Below are positions 12,901 to 25,540 of a stretch of DNA of 64,000 nucleotides, one piece after another. Origin of the DNA: Trichaptum fuscoviolaceum (taxonomy: Eukaryota; Basidiomycota; Agaricomycetes; Hymenochaetales; Trichaptaceae); the NCBI GenBank assembly GCA_910574455.1, contig CAJSYZ010000006.1, positions 1,625,376 to 1,689,375 on the forward strand. The letters run 5' to 3'. Numbering within the stretch: the first letter of the stretch is position 1; the number at the start of each line of letters is the position of its first letter. The notes beneath the pieces were generated by a model. It was not told the DNA's origin. It ran no database searches and saw only the letters and a program-made list of their open reading frames with translations. Both the position numbers and the translations under genes were made by a program.

Positions 12901-14726
12901 GCCTCACTAACTTCGTTTCGGGAGACAATTGGACCGTCACCCTGGGAGCTAGATTCGCCATCGAACTCGTCGCCTTGCTCCACGCCTACACGATCTAGCT
13001 GTCGACCCCACTGGACAAGCAGTTGGAGGAGGGCCTTCAAACCAGCTCGGTCTGTTTCAGAATCTGTGGGCTTTTTCTTGCCTACGAGTCTCTGCTCTCT
13101 TGCTTCACGCCAGACACCGTGTACGAACCCGCCTACAGCACGACGCACACGAGCATCGGCATCAAATATAAGCAAGCAAAGTTGAGATCGCTGATCCTCC
13201 TCCAAAAGCCCATGTGCATCAACGTCGCTGAGCACTTGCACGGCAGCGACGCGGACGGAGTGGTCGGTGTCGCCTGATGCCATTTCAAGCAGACGAGGTT
13301 TGAAACGGTCTGTGAAACTTTGAAGGGAGACAATGAAATCATCATGCGAGTACAGCGCGACTAGCGCACGGACGGCTTCAAGTCGCACGGAAGTGACAGT
13401 GTCAGAGAGCACCCAGCCAATGTATCGAAGGTATTGACCATCCAGATAATGAGCTGGAAATTTCTTCAGCCAATTTCCCAACGCCTGGACACATTCGGCA
13501 CGGATGCTTGGGTCCAAATCTCGGTAGCGATGGATAAAGACGCTAGAGGCATCATCAGTAGTGGAATTGCAAGAATAGCACAGGGATACGTTACCCATCA
13601 AAGAATTCTTTCAAGAATTCGTCCAGCTTAGATCGTCGATCATTCACTTCCTTAGCCTTAGCCTCGAAGTCTTTCTCTCGCCCTGTTCCAGTCCCTTTTC
13701 CTTTCCGCTTTCTCTCCCCTTCTCGCTGTCGGCTGATGACTTCCGCCTCCTTCACGACTTTAGCCGCCACCTCGCAAAGAGCGGTCTCTACTTCAAGTGC
13801 GATGACCGTGGCTGTGTGGCGGAAGCTCCTCAACTGGGAGGACGACATGGCCACTACCCACGCCTGAATCGTCATGAGTAGATCTGACGAGTACAGAGAA
13901 CCCAGCTCTGCCGATGATTGGATTAAACGTGCAAGAAACTCGGATAATGACTTCCGAAATTTCTTGAACATAGGGTGCTTTGACGTTAAAGGATATGTCG
14001 GTGCTTCATCCTGCAAGTGGTGTTATTATTCCGTTTACTAGAATTGCAAAGCACGTACTTCTTTCAGCACCTCGGTGAAGTCATCCAGCGCGTCAACAAT
14101 TCCGTCATAATCAACGACTCTGTCCGAGTCTACCGAATCATTCGAGCCGCAACAACGTAGCACACAATTAATGATATCCGAGAGTGCTGGCTGAGGATTT
14201 TGCTGGAACGAATCAAGATAATCTTCTACGACGGATTGTAGGGCTGCATTCGGATTCATAATTGCGTCTATAGATAACTTAGTACAAAAACTGCATCGTA
14301 TTGAAAAAGCTCACTGAATAGCGCGTTGTCTTCTGCGATTTTTGCTTCTGAAGGAGCTTTCGCTGAAGCACGCGTCGCGCCCGTTCCTGGCTTACGCCCT
14401 CGACGCGCAGGAGTCTTCACCGGACCTGGCGTGGTCTTCGTCGCGCGCTGTTTCTTCGGTGCAGGGGGTCCGCGCGTCTTCGCCTTCACTTTGGTCTTGC
14501 GTGGGGCAACATAGTCATCTTCCCCTCCAGAATCTAGTAGTTCGATGTCGCTCAGGAGTTGTTCAACCTCCTCAGCACGTTTCCGCTTCGTGGGCGATGC
14601 TAATAGCCAAACTCAATCTTCACATAGCATCCGAACTTGACAGAACATACTCAGCGAGAACCTCTGCGCTATCTTGCGCTCTCGACCAGAACGGCGCGGA
14701 GCTGGTGTCCGCTCGGCGTCAGACAT
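9947..14726 (-). CDS. SCC3: Cohesin subunit Scc3/STAG
   Basis: Scc3 (STAG/SA, Psc3 in fission yeast) binds the kleisin Rad21/Scc1 and DNA, and is needed for cohesin loading and sister-chromatid cohesion. The protein starts at 14726 with MSDAERTPAPRRSGRERKIA, followed by a basic linker rich in Lys, Arg and Pro (TPARRGRKPGTGATR, AT-hook-like). The STAG region contains TSKHPMFKKFRKSLSEFLARL, then a charged coiled coil. The stromalin conserved domain follows: VFIHRYRDLDPSIRAECVQA, LGNWLKKFPAHYLDGQYLRY, IGWVLSDTVTSVRLEAVRAL. HEAT-like helices fill the rest, ending in an acidic and basic tail with SKKRPRDDNDGEDTEG. At least ten introns of about 50 bp are visible. Total length is around 1,350 residues, as expected. 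Single gene, no operon-like context. Confidence 0.93.
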
Positions 14727-15165
14727 GGTTGTGGTCGTGGTGAGAGACATTAATGGCCATTTAAACGCGACGCGAACTTGCTTGTTGTGCCCGAGTTCCC
14801 ACGCTTCGCTCAGGGTCTGGGTACCACGAGTCTGACTTCCGAGTCTTTCTTTGCGCCAGAGATTAATATGGTCGCAAATCAAAGCGATGGCCCATAGTGA
14901 AGCGGGAAGGAAGACCGGAATATGGAAAGGTGCATCAAGAAAAGGTATCTTATCTTTACGTCTGCACTGACCGATGTTCACAAACAGCCTACAGGGCCTA
15001 CACTTCTGTGATGGTATACTTGCTCCTCGTGTAATTCCTTCGGTCCTTCTCCTATGCAGAGGAACGACCAGTGAAGTCTTAGACTTTAATGCGGGGAATT
15101 TGCTGGTTTTTACTCGGGGGTAGGCTCTTTAAGCCATAACTGTAGCGTGAGAAACCGTATGTCCC
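14727..15165. other. Upstream region of SCC3, no gene
   Basis: Contains the presumed SCC3 promoter. Short open frames here overlap each other and match nothing I recognise. Confidence 0.45.
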
Positions 15166-16110
15166 AAGATTCTGCATCTGTCGCAAACAGGAGTGGCTTC
15201 ATTCCGCAGAGACCTCGACTAGGAATCGTATCAAACCCTGCACATCTGAGTGCAAGTCAAATGCAGTGGGCCATCTGTTGCCTAGGTTCTGTTGATGATG
15301 TTAATCATAAGAAAGTGAAAGTCTGCGAATCCAGCAAAAGCGCAGATGTCCAATGATCCCGAGCCACCAGGTTATGTATAATCAGGTCCGGAAAAGAGAG
15401 ACCAGTTGAGCACAAAGTACGTTCATATTGTCAGATTATCCTTGAAGATTATGTCATGGCCTGTTTGCGAAATGCTTGAGGTAGGAGAAGCTCTTGTTTC
15501 CCGAGAATCCGTCTCCAAATCCACCAAAAGCTCAAGTAAATGAAGTTTCAAAGCCGCTAGAGAATAGCCAAAAGGTTGCCCCGAGGTCCGAAGTGTTTAT
15601 TCAAGATACTAAGCGATCTTGAGCCTGAGGGGTTGGGTCTTGGGATCGGTCCATCAGATCTTCAAATAAATTTATAACCAGTAACTTGAAGCATCTAGTA
15701 TGCGATATCCGTGTGGACTATACTTCGTATGATAAGGACGAGCCACTGGAAAACCACGCAAGTTCGTCCCGAAGTCCGAAGAGCTTGCTTCGAGTCGGTA
15801 AGATACTAGGAGATGTCCATTGACAGTAAGCTATATGCTCAGGCCGTCCTAGCAGTTCGTGCGACAGGGACGGAAGTTTGTCTGATTTTTCATTGTTCTG
15901 AGTGACCAACATTCTCTTGCGACACGAGTGTAAAGATGGTGGTGGGCAAAAAGAGAGAGAAATTTCTCGAGTTCTGCGACGTTATATGTATGGCCTAAAG
16001 CAATGACGTCATCGTGTGAGTCGGAGTCCTAATTTAAGGTTAGGCGCCGATCTTGAGCATATACGCCGATCATCGAGCACCTCGTCACGGTAGATCGGAA
16101 GTCAACTGAA
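15166..16110 (+). repeat. Diverged dispersed repeat, copy B
   Basis: Same-orientation partner of 1695-2540. It is about 100 bp longer because of insertions around 15510-15600 and 15760-15900. Reading frames are broken. The region from 16111 to 16592 beyond it shows no gene. Confidence 0.7.
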
Positions 16111-16592
16111 ATTATCATTTTGTTTTACATTCGAACTCTGCCATTTGAGATCCCTCATCCCAGAATTAAAATCTCAATTATTTGAGCGGGCTGTACCCGT
16201 GCAAAGGCAAGTATGTACTTTGGTCAGATCTCATCACTTTGACCCCTTTTGGCCTTCTGGTGCACCGCGCTTCGACAGCGTCTGGTAGCTAAATCTCCCA
16301 TGCGGATTGCAAAATCTCATTTATGGCTAAAAGCCAAGCTCGTCTTCTTTATGCTAAGCTAAAGGAGTGCGTCTGGGACCGCCAGATCTCTAATTCCGCC
16401 ATGTGTTATACTTACACAGGTGCATGATACGCATATCTATTCTGACTTCAGCAGAGTCACGCTTTTGTATACACAAGGCCCACAATGTATCATCATATCC
16501 ATAGATACTGAAAGCAGGCCAACTATCTCTATCAAAGTATATTAACTCCATCTAGGAACCGCTAATGATTATGCTAACGATAATATACGGAA

Positions 16593-18212
16593 TTAGCCAG
16601 AGCCAGCGGCATAGACGGTGCCGAAGGCAAGCTCCTGGAATCTGTCCTCGCGGTCAGGATCTGTGGTCAAATTGGTCTCAGAGTATTACTTTCACTTACT
16701 TATCGTAAATGGCAAGCACACCCGCGCTCGCAACTCCACGTAAGATATTAGCGCCTGCGCCGGCTGTGGGAAACAAGAAGAAAAATCTGTGAGCTCAACA
16801 TTCAGTTGAAATTATCACCTAATACTCACCGAACAATGCTTTGACGCCTTCTTTGGCGACAATCTGTTGGCCAGCATGGATGAAGTTCTTGTATTTGGTC
16901 TGGCCCTGTCATGGTACGTATCAGTAATTAGTGAGCATACATATATGCGTGGCGTATCCAACGCACCGCTCCTCCAGCGGACTGCATCATCATCCGCCTG
17001 CGGATAGTGTCGAGAGGATAGGCGGCAAGGGCAGCGCCCTAATTACAATAACAAATCAATATTAGAATGCTGAATTTGAATAATACGAAAGACTCACCGT
17101 CGTAGCCGTATACCCGACAGCAAAGTTCGCAAAGAAGTTACCTCTAAGTGGACCAATAAGTAATGTATCCTTGATGGTATCATAGCCGCCGAAGCTTTGT
17201 TACTAAATCAGCACCGAGTGGATAGATGTAGGGTGTCAATGACACATACTAGAGACCACGGTAAACGCAGATGCCGACTACGCTAGGGACGAAGCCACGG
17301 TAAAGGCCGGCGACTCCATCTGCTTTGAGTGTCTGCTTGTAGACATCGATTAGCCCGGAGAATTGCCTCTGACCGCCTTTGGTCGCGCTCTTTGCATCTG
17401 CCGAGAGACGGGTTCTCGCACTTCCGGGGCATCAACAAAATTTAGAAAAAGTCATGGAAGGACGAAAGTGCGCGTTGAAACAGTAACCATGTTTTTGAGA
17501 GGAGGAAAAGGACACGAGGGTGAGAAACGTCTATGCCGGTTCGGAGTGAATGGATGATAAAAATCGCGTACTAGTCAAGCGAGTAGACGAAGAGAGATGA
17601 GGATGCACCAGCAGCCGCACCGCTCGCGATGTTTCCAAATACCCAAAGGCCAAAGCCTTCGGATTTCTTGAACCCGAAAAGGGCCTTGAAGCGGTCCTTG
17701 AAGGCAAAGTTCAAGGCCTGTGTGGGGAAGTAGCGGAGGACATTCGTCCCGTTTCCTCGCCAGACTGTAAATTGAACAAATTAGTTCCCACTGTTCATAC
17801 TAGATTGTCAAAAGTTATCACTTACAGCTTTTCAAGCCTTCTTCCTTGTAAGTTCTTGCGAAGCAATCGCCGATGCCCTTGAAAGGCTTGTCGAGCCGAC
17901 CTGCTTCAATCATGGAGCCCTGGTTCTGCATAAGGAGTTTGACACGCTCGATGGGCGCTGCAACGGTTTTGCTAATAGATGCCGCAACACCTTTACTCCC
18001 AAATGTTTAGCATACGAGCTTTAGAGGTAATATCGTTGAACAAATCATACCTCCCATCAAGAAATCGACTGCGAAACAGCATGAAGATATTTAGCATGGA
18101 GAAGATACGACCACAAGAAACAAAGTTATCACTTACTGAGGAACTTCTGAGTGTCACTATAGTTCTCCTTGCTACTACCATTGTCCTTCTTGACTTTACC
18201 TGAGTCAGACAT
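16593..18212 (-). CDS. AAC: Mitochondrial ADP/ATP carrier
   Basis: This inner-membrane carrier exchanges cytosolic ADP for matrix ATP. The diagnostic RRRMMMQS nucleotide-carrier signature is present (coded around 16970-17010), with the first repeat's [12 protein letters not shown] and the [20 protein letters not shown] block, [20 protein letters not shown], and the second repeat's [19 protein letters not shown]. Three Mito_carr repeats of about 100 residues give a protein of a little over 300 residues, ending [14 protein letters not shown]. The start at 18212 ([12 protein letters not shown]...) is the first ATG of the frame, and the short hydrophilic N-terminus is normal for this family. Introns split the gene into about eight exons. 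Whether this is the only AAC gene in the genome cannot be told. Confidence 0.96.
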
Positions 18213-19000
18213 TGACACAGTTGAGTGATGATATGAGAGATGATGTATAAAAATCAAATGACGAAGTGAATCTCCAACAAGATAAGTGAAAAAAACGGAG
18301 AAAGATGAGAAAGAAACTGAGTGGGGGTTGTTCTGAGCCGTTAACGAATTTGTTTTGTTTCTGACAAGGCGTCTGCACTTGCGATTCTTTATACCGCAGA
18401 GACTTTATTAAACGGGTGTTTTCGTTCCGAACAGATCCGACTTGGGCCAACCAGAGCCTGTGCACCCCTTTCATGATCACATCATGCACCGCGCCCAATG
18501 GCAGTGCGTCGTGCGGACAGATATCGCTGAAACTTACCCAAGGGCATATGTCGTGCAGCCTGCTTGAATGCGAGAGTATCGACAACAAAACTCAGCCTGA
18601 GATTTGCATACACCGTAATTAGGATCGACGCTGCTGTCTCACGACGAATCGGAAGCCTAAGCGAGACTGGCTTGCCTATTTTGTAGCCTGAGGCAGATAA
18701 GATAAGTGATCTGAATTTAAGATGCCATTGGTCGAAAGCCGCATGGCTGGAACCCACTCCATAGGGTCACTCCAGGGCTCCAGAATCTTCTCTTCTCATC
18801 CCGTCCCTACGAATTGATGTTACGAATGAGCTTGATCTGAGCGCACATGCACACATGCAATTCGTCGATAACAGGATGATATCTTTCAGAGCCACACAAC
18901 ACACCGAGAGAATGTCAAAAGAATTGTTAATTGCCCCTCAGTCCAATACCGATAGAATTCTTTGAGTCAGTAGCATATTTACTAGTTGATGATACAGTCT
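18213..19000. other. Intergenic, no gene
   Basis: About 790 bp between the carrier promoter and the 3' end of the sedolisin gene. Small frames on both strands overlap each other and show no family signature. Confidence 0.5.
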
Positions 19001-21754
19001 TCAGGGAAGCAAGAGCCAGAGGGCGAGGAGACGCTCGAAGTTGGGCGTGCCCAGACCAGTCACCTGTGTATGGAGGTTAGACAGTTAGCTACACAACATT
19101 CACGGATTGGTAAATATCAAAACTCACGGGATCCCACCCCTTGACAGCAGTGAAGCCAGGTGTACCTATTTGACGATCACGCAAGTCAGCACCCGATTGA
19201 CGAGGAGATACAAGAATAGCAGAGGAAATGAGAGCGCATGTCACAAGGGTCGACTGTGGACAAAGGAGGCCTTGCCCCACTGCGCGGAGAGAATACATAG
19301 TACATACCACATCCTTGGTTCCCCCCATGGGTAATGTCATTGAATGCGATCTGGAATGGCGCACTATAAATGGCCGGGTTGATAAAACCTGTCGTCGCAT
19401 TTATTTTTAGTTTGTGGATATAAATAGAGAACAGGATAGACATACCAACTGGGCCTTTACCAATTGCGATACGCGCATCATTGATGAGGGTGAGTAGCGA
19501 GGCCGTTGTCGGTGCGGACGCAGAGGTTCCGAATACGAGGTTGAATTCTGAGAGGACATGAATGAGATGCGGGCTATGTATTTTGCTGACTAGTATGCTC
19601 ACCTCCGTCAACTACAGCGATGCAAACGCGTGAGATGAGCACATATGGTAACAAGCAGTGATTTCCTTACTAGCGATAACATAGTTCGCACTTTATCAAA
19701 GTGTATCAGCAAAAGTAATGAATAAAAAGACAGAAGGCTTACCCATTTGCGCTCAGATCCGGGAATGCACGCGAAGTGCCACTGTTGTTGAACTGAGCAC
19801 CAGTGAACGGCGGCGGGTGATTCTTTAAGAAGCTTGCAACTTGATTTTTCTGGTAGCTCGGGATGCCAAAGATGTTGCTGAATCCGCCTCCGGAGAAGAT
19901 GACCTGTTCGCAGGCGCCCTCTGGATCGTTCACAGAATTGCCTGGGTCAACCTGAGTAGCACCAACTGATGTAACAAAGGGGCATCCTGAGGGGAAGGAA
20001 GGGTTAAACCGAGTGCCGTTGGCAAGTTCATTACCTATTAATCACCGATGATTTCGAGAGTAAAGAGTGTGAACTTCAGTGGGCTCCTCGGAAGACAATG
20101 AAATGAGGGTACATACCATCGGCGTCCAAGCAAACATTCCCGAAACCCGCTACACCAAAATCGCCCGAGGAGTACAGCACAGACGTGCCCAAAAGACCGA
20201 TTTTGCCGTACTCGGTGCACTGACGAATCGCCGACTTCGCCGAGATCGTCACCTCGTCTTGACCGTAAGAAACCGAGACGACATTCGGAGGCTGTTGAGT
20301 GGGGCGACGAATCAGCATGGAAGCTTGACAAATCAGAACCATCTGACCTTGATAATGCCGCAGCTCTCGGGACCTGATGGTATATCAGTCATACGTTCTT
20401 CCCGACATATGTCAGTTGAATGTACCTTTGAATCCGCCTGGAAGAGGGTCAGGGTAGATCCCGTCCTATTTGCATTAATCTGGTCAGGTAAATCCGTTTG
20501 AGCGACGATTAACCTTCAATTACCTGTGTTGGGTCATCGCCACCTATAGATATAAACGTTAGCAAATGAGCGAGCCTGGGAACGAGTTTCCAACACACCT
20601 TCAAACGTGCAGAACGATTTGTCAATAGCATCAAGCCAGTTGTCAAAGCCCGCTCCCTCCACCAGATCACCGGTTTGCAGAAGCGTAATTGGTTGCGGGT
20701 TCGTAAGCGACATGGCATACTCGAGATCAAGGTCACTTTCGCCGTTGAAATCGAAGGACTGGTTGACCGTCTGGGCAACACCGCCGTCGATGGAGACAAG
20801 AAGCGGCTTTTGTCCGACCTGGCTAGCCGAGAAATTATGGAAGAACATATCTGGTGATTGCATTAGATAAGTACTTCCGAATTGTACCCGAAAACAACAC
20901 TCACCGAGATCACCCTGCAAGAATGCCTGCGGTGTGAACTCTACGACACCGAACGTGTTCTTGTGCGTTGCAACAGGCTTGTAGTGTACATTGTACAAAG
21001 TTTGAAGGCAGATCGGCGTGATGAACTGGTCGCAGTCAGCGAGACCCAGTGTGGTGCTCCCATCAACCTTGCGTCCGTTTGTCTTCGGACCATTGAAGCT
21101 GGACGGGCTACCGAGTTTGACTGGGTTGTTGATGAGGTCGGGCGAGGCGGCGCGTTCGTCGAGCGGGACAGTGAAGCGCTTCTGGAACTTTTTCGGCGCG
21201 ACGCGCGCGCCCATGTGAACCGTCGGTTTGATAAGGTCAACATGTGGCGCGACGTGCGCTGGAACCGAATACTCATGGCAACCGATACGTTCAGCACCGT
21301 CATCATCCTCCCAGACGTGATATTCCGTCTTCAGGAGGTCCTCGACTTCTCCCACAGTGGCATTCACTTGAATCCAACCCTTGCTCGCGCTCAGGCGCAG
21401 GCGGTCGCGTGAGATGCCGCTCTGCCCGAGCCACTCAACAACGGCCTCGGCGGTCTCGCGTGCTGGCGCGAAGTGCTCCACGACGCGCTCAGCCGTCCAG
21501 TGCTTGCCATATTCTGGCGATTCGGGATGAGATACAGCCAGGAGGACGTCCTCGAGAGTGTCAAGATTGTTCTGTGTGAGCCCAATTTTTACCGGAAGCA
21601 CTGTGGCAGACTCGAGGCGGCGCGCGAGGCGCCATCCACGCCTCTCCGGGTTGAACGCACGACGCTCGTGCACGACATGCGGAGAGAGCTGGGGCTCAGC
21701 GAAGACGAGCGCGGCCAGCGAGAGGAGCGCGACGATGTGAGCGAGCGACGGCAT
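19001..21754 (-). CDS. Secreted sedolisin (S53) tripeptidyl-peptidase-like protease
   Basis: Sedolisins are acid-active Ser-Glu-Asp proteases; fungal members usually remove tripeptides from N-termini outside the cell. The start at 21754 gives a clear signal peptide, MPSLAHIVALLSLAALVFA. A propeptide of about 170 residues follows, with LPVKIGLTQNNLDTLEDVLL, SHPESPEYGKHWTAERVVEHF and VPAHVAPHVDLIKPTVHM. The catalytic Glu and Asp lie in NGESDLDLEYAM, the oxyanion Asp in LYSSGDFGVAGFGNVCLDADG, and the nucleophile Ser in FGTSASAP. A calcium-site stretch, NDITHGGNQGCG and WDPVTGLGTPNF, is near the end, and the chain stops in LLALWLLLP. More than ten introns interrupt it. All catalytic residues are present, so it is probably active. 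Confidence 0.95.
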
Positions 21755-22730
21755 AGTGGGCTCTGGTTGGTTGGCAACGTCTGTGGTTGAGCTTTAAAGC
21801 ATTCCGAAAGCGCCGGTATGAAAATCGAAGCATGCGAGGTCGATCACAGGCTATTTCAGCTTATTCTCCCATGTCTGTGTTAGCGCACATAAGCCACATG
21901 GTCCGCCTGCTCCGTCGGGACTACTATGCCTTTCTGGGAGACAAGGATTTACTCTGATGTTCCCCGCAGATGGATCTATGTTGGTAGCGAGCAACAGCGA
22001 CGAACAACAATCGCGAGCCGCAGACGCGATGCATGGAAGTGATAGTGATGCAGACGTCGAGAACGCCTGGATGCGTAGGCATAGTCGAAAGAGAGAAGAA
22101 ATAAGGATGCTTAATGAGCTCTGGCTTTACTCTCAGCGGCGTCATTGCATTTCATTCGTGGGCATGATTGCTGGGCATGAGAGAGATGTTAATCATATCA
22201 AAGACCGCATGCAGATAGGGCAGGTAAGGAGTACCTGGTATATTTCTGATCACACTTCCTGCCTTCTGTGTGAACACTCTCTTCTGTCGTGCCTTGAGAA
22301 CAGCATGTATCGACATCCAAAGCAGCCTTTGCTATTGCTGCTTCATGCCCGCCTCCGCAAGTAATCGGACCAGAGGTATGGTATGTGAAGATTTGCTTCG
22401 ACAATATGTGCTTCATGCAATCAGAATATTATCTGTCACGCAAGAGGCCGGCGAATAACACGTTGGTCGCAGAATTCATGGCTGTAGACCTCTGTCGTGC
22501 TTGCACAATTGTTGCTAGTTATCCAATTGTGTTGTGAGCGACACTACTGTCAGGGAGTCAAGAGTGATGGTGGCACTGCAGTCAAGACTCAAGAGCAAGG
22601 AAATGCCACTGGCAATGGACATGTGATCTGATTGACACGTAAATAAGGACAAGCAAATGCCGCCACAGACGCGCCGCAGTCTATTAGTAGACTTCAAGTT
22701 GACTTTCATCCTGCGACCTTATTAACCCTC
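21755..22730. other. Divergent intergenic region, no gene
   Basis: Nearly 1 kb between the sedolisin start (-) and the exonuclease start (+). It must hold both promoters. I see no gene and no clear repeat. Confidence 0.5.
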
Positions 22731-24821
22731 ATGATGGCTTTCTCCAGTGTCATCAAGGAGATGTCTATCGTACCACGGGTGCGCTCTCCAACGACGCCGA
22801 CGAAGCCTCGCTCTCCAAAACGCGTCTTTTCCACCTCAAAGTCGAGACTTATTCAAGCTCTGGATGCGGCCAGCTCAGATGTGCCTTCAGTTGCAGCTGC
22901 AACGGGTAGCAAGGACATTATGAGTACTATGATCAAGGTGCAACCATCAGACGAAGATCCATTTGGGGGGGTATGGCCGTCCAAGAAGCAGAACCGGCTC
23001 ATCAGGCTGACCTCGGACGACGGTGTTGTTACCAACCCGTACGTTTCCATTATCCTTTGCAAGCTTTAATCATAATGACGAGAAGCAGGAAACTCACGAT
23101 TCCATTATCGCACGATAAGCCGGTGGCCGAGGAACTCAGGCTAATTGCCACGAGCAAACAAGAGAAACTAAGCAACTCTAAACCTATCTCGAAGGGCTCG
23201 AAAGAGAATGCATCAGCAGAAGCCAAACAACCTCCGCCCAAGGCTCTTCCAAAGTACTCATATAAGGACTACAAACCTTCACCCGCAAGAGTTTATGTGC
23301 GACATATCGACGAGGCTGACGATTTAGTAGGAGCGCTTTCGGGGTACGTACAACAACTCGCACCTTCTCTATGATATCGCTAAATCCAACAAACAGTCCT
23401 TTAGGGTTCGATCTCGAGTGGCGGGTCATCTATCGCCGAGGAGCCCCAGAACGCCCTGCCGCTACTGTTCAAATATGTGACAGTAGAATGATTCTGGTTA
23501 TCCAAGTCACTGCAATGAAAGGTATGGATCCCATTCTGTGTGACGATACAATACCGTCCTGAGAACTACTTCGCTCAGGCTTTCCCAAGAAACTAAAGGT
23601 TTGCCCCTGTCCTAGGTTTCACAATGATATTATCTGAATGATGAACAGGAAGTTTTGGAAGACCCGAAGATTCCCAAGTTGGGCGTCAATATCTTGAGTA
23701 TGAACATTCCTCAGTCGCAAAGACCTTTCATTTCTTACCTTCTTTGTAGATGACGGGATAAAATTGGCGCGTGACTACAATGTCCGGCCTCAAGGCCTTG
23801 TCGAGCTCGGCGGCCTTGCTCGCCAAGCCGACGCCGGATACGTCGAGCGCTACTTCACATATGCTTCTCCAAAGTCGCCTCCGGTGGCTGCATCCACGTC
23901 TGCGTCGACAGATGGGTCGACCGGTGAAACGACGGCGCCGAAGATGCGCAAGCCTGGATTCATGATCAGTCTTGCTACTATCACAGCGATGTATACCGAG
24001 CGCTCCCTTTCGAAAGGTCCAGTCCGGACGAGCAATTGGGAAGCACAGCCACTGAGCGAGGCCCAGCTCGAATGTATGAAAGCACTTGCTTCTTGGGTTG
24101 AACATTACCTGATTTTCGCTCATTGACACGCTAGATGCGGCCAACGATGCGCATTGCGCTCTCATAGTCTACCAAACTCTCATAAATATGGCTCAAAAAG
24201 CCGGCGTAGAGCTTGATGCGTCCAGATTCACTCAACATGTCAAGTCCTTCTACGAATCTAAGTCAGACACGAACAAACCAATGTCAGCTGCTCCGAAGGC
24301 TGGCTCTACGGCGAGCACGTCGTCTACCAGCTCGAACACCGCCACAGCTGTACAAAGCACCGCAGCGAGTTCAAACATCGAGGTCCTTGAGTCAGGAAGT
24401 AGCCTGGCGCCTTCAAAGCAGGCCGGCCCTGGTCCTAAATCCAATCCTCCAACATCGAAGCCGCCTTCAGGCGCAGTCCGTCAACGGCCTCAGCACATTC
24501 GAGCATACAACCTTTGGTACTTCAATCATTCTACCATTCCTGAAATGTGCGCAACTCTACGCTCGGCGGACAATCCCCTCAAAGTGGGAACGGTTATGTT
24601 AGTAACTTCTTAGGGTTATACACTCAGAAAGGACTGACATAATTTATTCTTACAGCGGATATGTAGTCGGGGCATTACAGGCAGACCCCTCTCTCCATTT
24701 TTACCACGACCGGTTAACCAGTCTTCTGAAAGCAGAAGAGGCATCTTGGAACAGACACAAGGATTGGTACACCAACTTGGACGCGGCAGTCTACATCAAC
24801 ATGAACAAACTTCTGACTTGA
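22731..24821 (+). CDS. Werner-type DEDDy 3'-5' exonuclease
   Basis: The exonuclease fold of the RNase D/WRN family degrades DNA or RNA from the 3' end with two metal ions. The motifs are in order: FDLEWR (Exo I, D-x-E), LGVNILNDGIKLARDY (Exo II, rebuilt across an intron) and EYAANDAHCALIVYQTL (Exo III, Y-x3-D). There is no helicase domain, so this is a stand-alone exonuclease and not a full WRN. The N-terminus is basic and Ser/Pro rich (TTPTKPRSPKRVFSTSKSR). After a Ser/Thr/Ala-rich linker comes a C-terminal segment, QHIRAYNLWYFNHSTIPEMC, followed by NPLKVGTV and GYVVGALQADPSLHF, resembling a winged-helix or RQC-like nucleic-acid-binding module. About eight short introns. Start chosen at the first ATG of the frame (22731). 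Confidence 0.9.
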
Positions 24822-25050
24822 ATTAATCCTTGCTTTTTCATCCGCGGGACAAATTTTCTTTTCTCAATACATAAATGTTATGTGGAGATATTATTGCACA
24901 GAATTTTGGCATGTACTATATTACATTATCAGTAACTGATGGTATGTGGATTGTTGTCCGCGATTGTACATATGTTAATTTGTAGTCCGATAGTCCGTAC
25001 GAGGAAGTAGCATTGTTTTTGAGCGAATACTACTGGAGTTAGGAGCAAGA

Positions 25051-25540
25051 CTATGCAATGTTGACCGAAACGTTCGCCACTTCAGCAAGGAGGAAACCGC
25101 TAGCCTAGTAGATACACACAGGGTTGAGTACTTGGGAGCAATGAAGACAACGAGTTTACAGAACATACCCCTACTATGGACGCATGCGGCACACTCAGTA
25201 CTGCAGGACCAGTTTGAAAGCCAACAGGTATCTGAACGGTGAAGTTCTCGTGTGGCTCATTGAACTCTACACCGTCGTTGAGGAGCTGCCACTGGTACGG
25301 GCCAGCATACAAGATGCTTCCGAGCCTGTCGTCGGCACTTTCACAGGGGTCCTGAGCGCAGTGGTGCAGCGTGATCCCGATACCGACCTCAGTCGAGCCC
25401 GTGAGTGTGCTGGGCCTGACGACTGCTACGGTGATATTTGAGCCTGCTTGTAATGTCTGCCCGGGGGTGGGGATGGCGATGTTGACGCTCTGGGCAAGAG
25501 CAGAGGCAGTGAGGGAGAGTAGGACGTAGAACAACTTCAT
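25051..25540 (-). CDS. Small secreted protein, paralogue 1
   Basis: A 141-residue protein from two exons (25540-25169 and 25104-25051). It opens with a signal peptide (MKLFYVLLSLTASALAQ) and then a compact domain: IAIPTPGQTLQAGSNITVAV, GIGITLHHCAQDPCESADD, FTVQIPVGFQTGPAVLSVPH, ending in FLLAEVANVSVNIA. The two Cys pairs and beta-rich, hydrophobic alternation suggest a small extracellular beta-sandwich, with some likeness to Kre9/KNH-type N-terminal domains. I do not recognise the family with certainty. It is a close paralogue of 27551-28091, read in the opposite direction, and lacks that gene's first intron. Confidence 0.85.
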
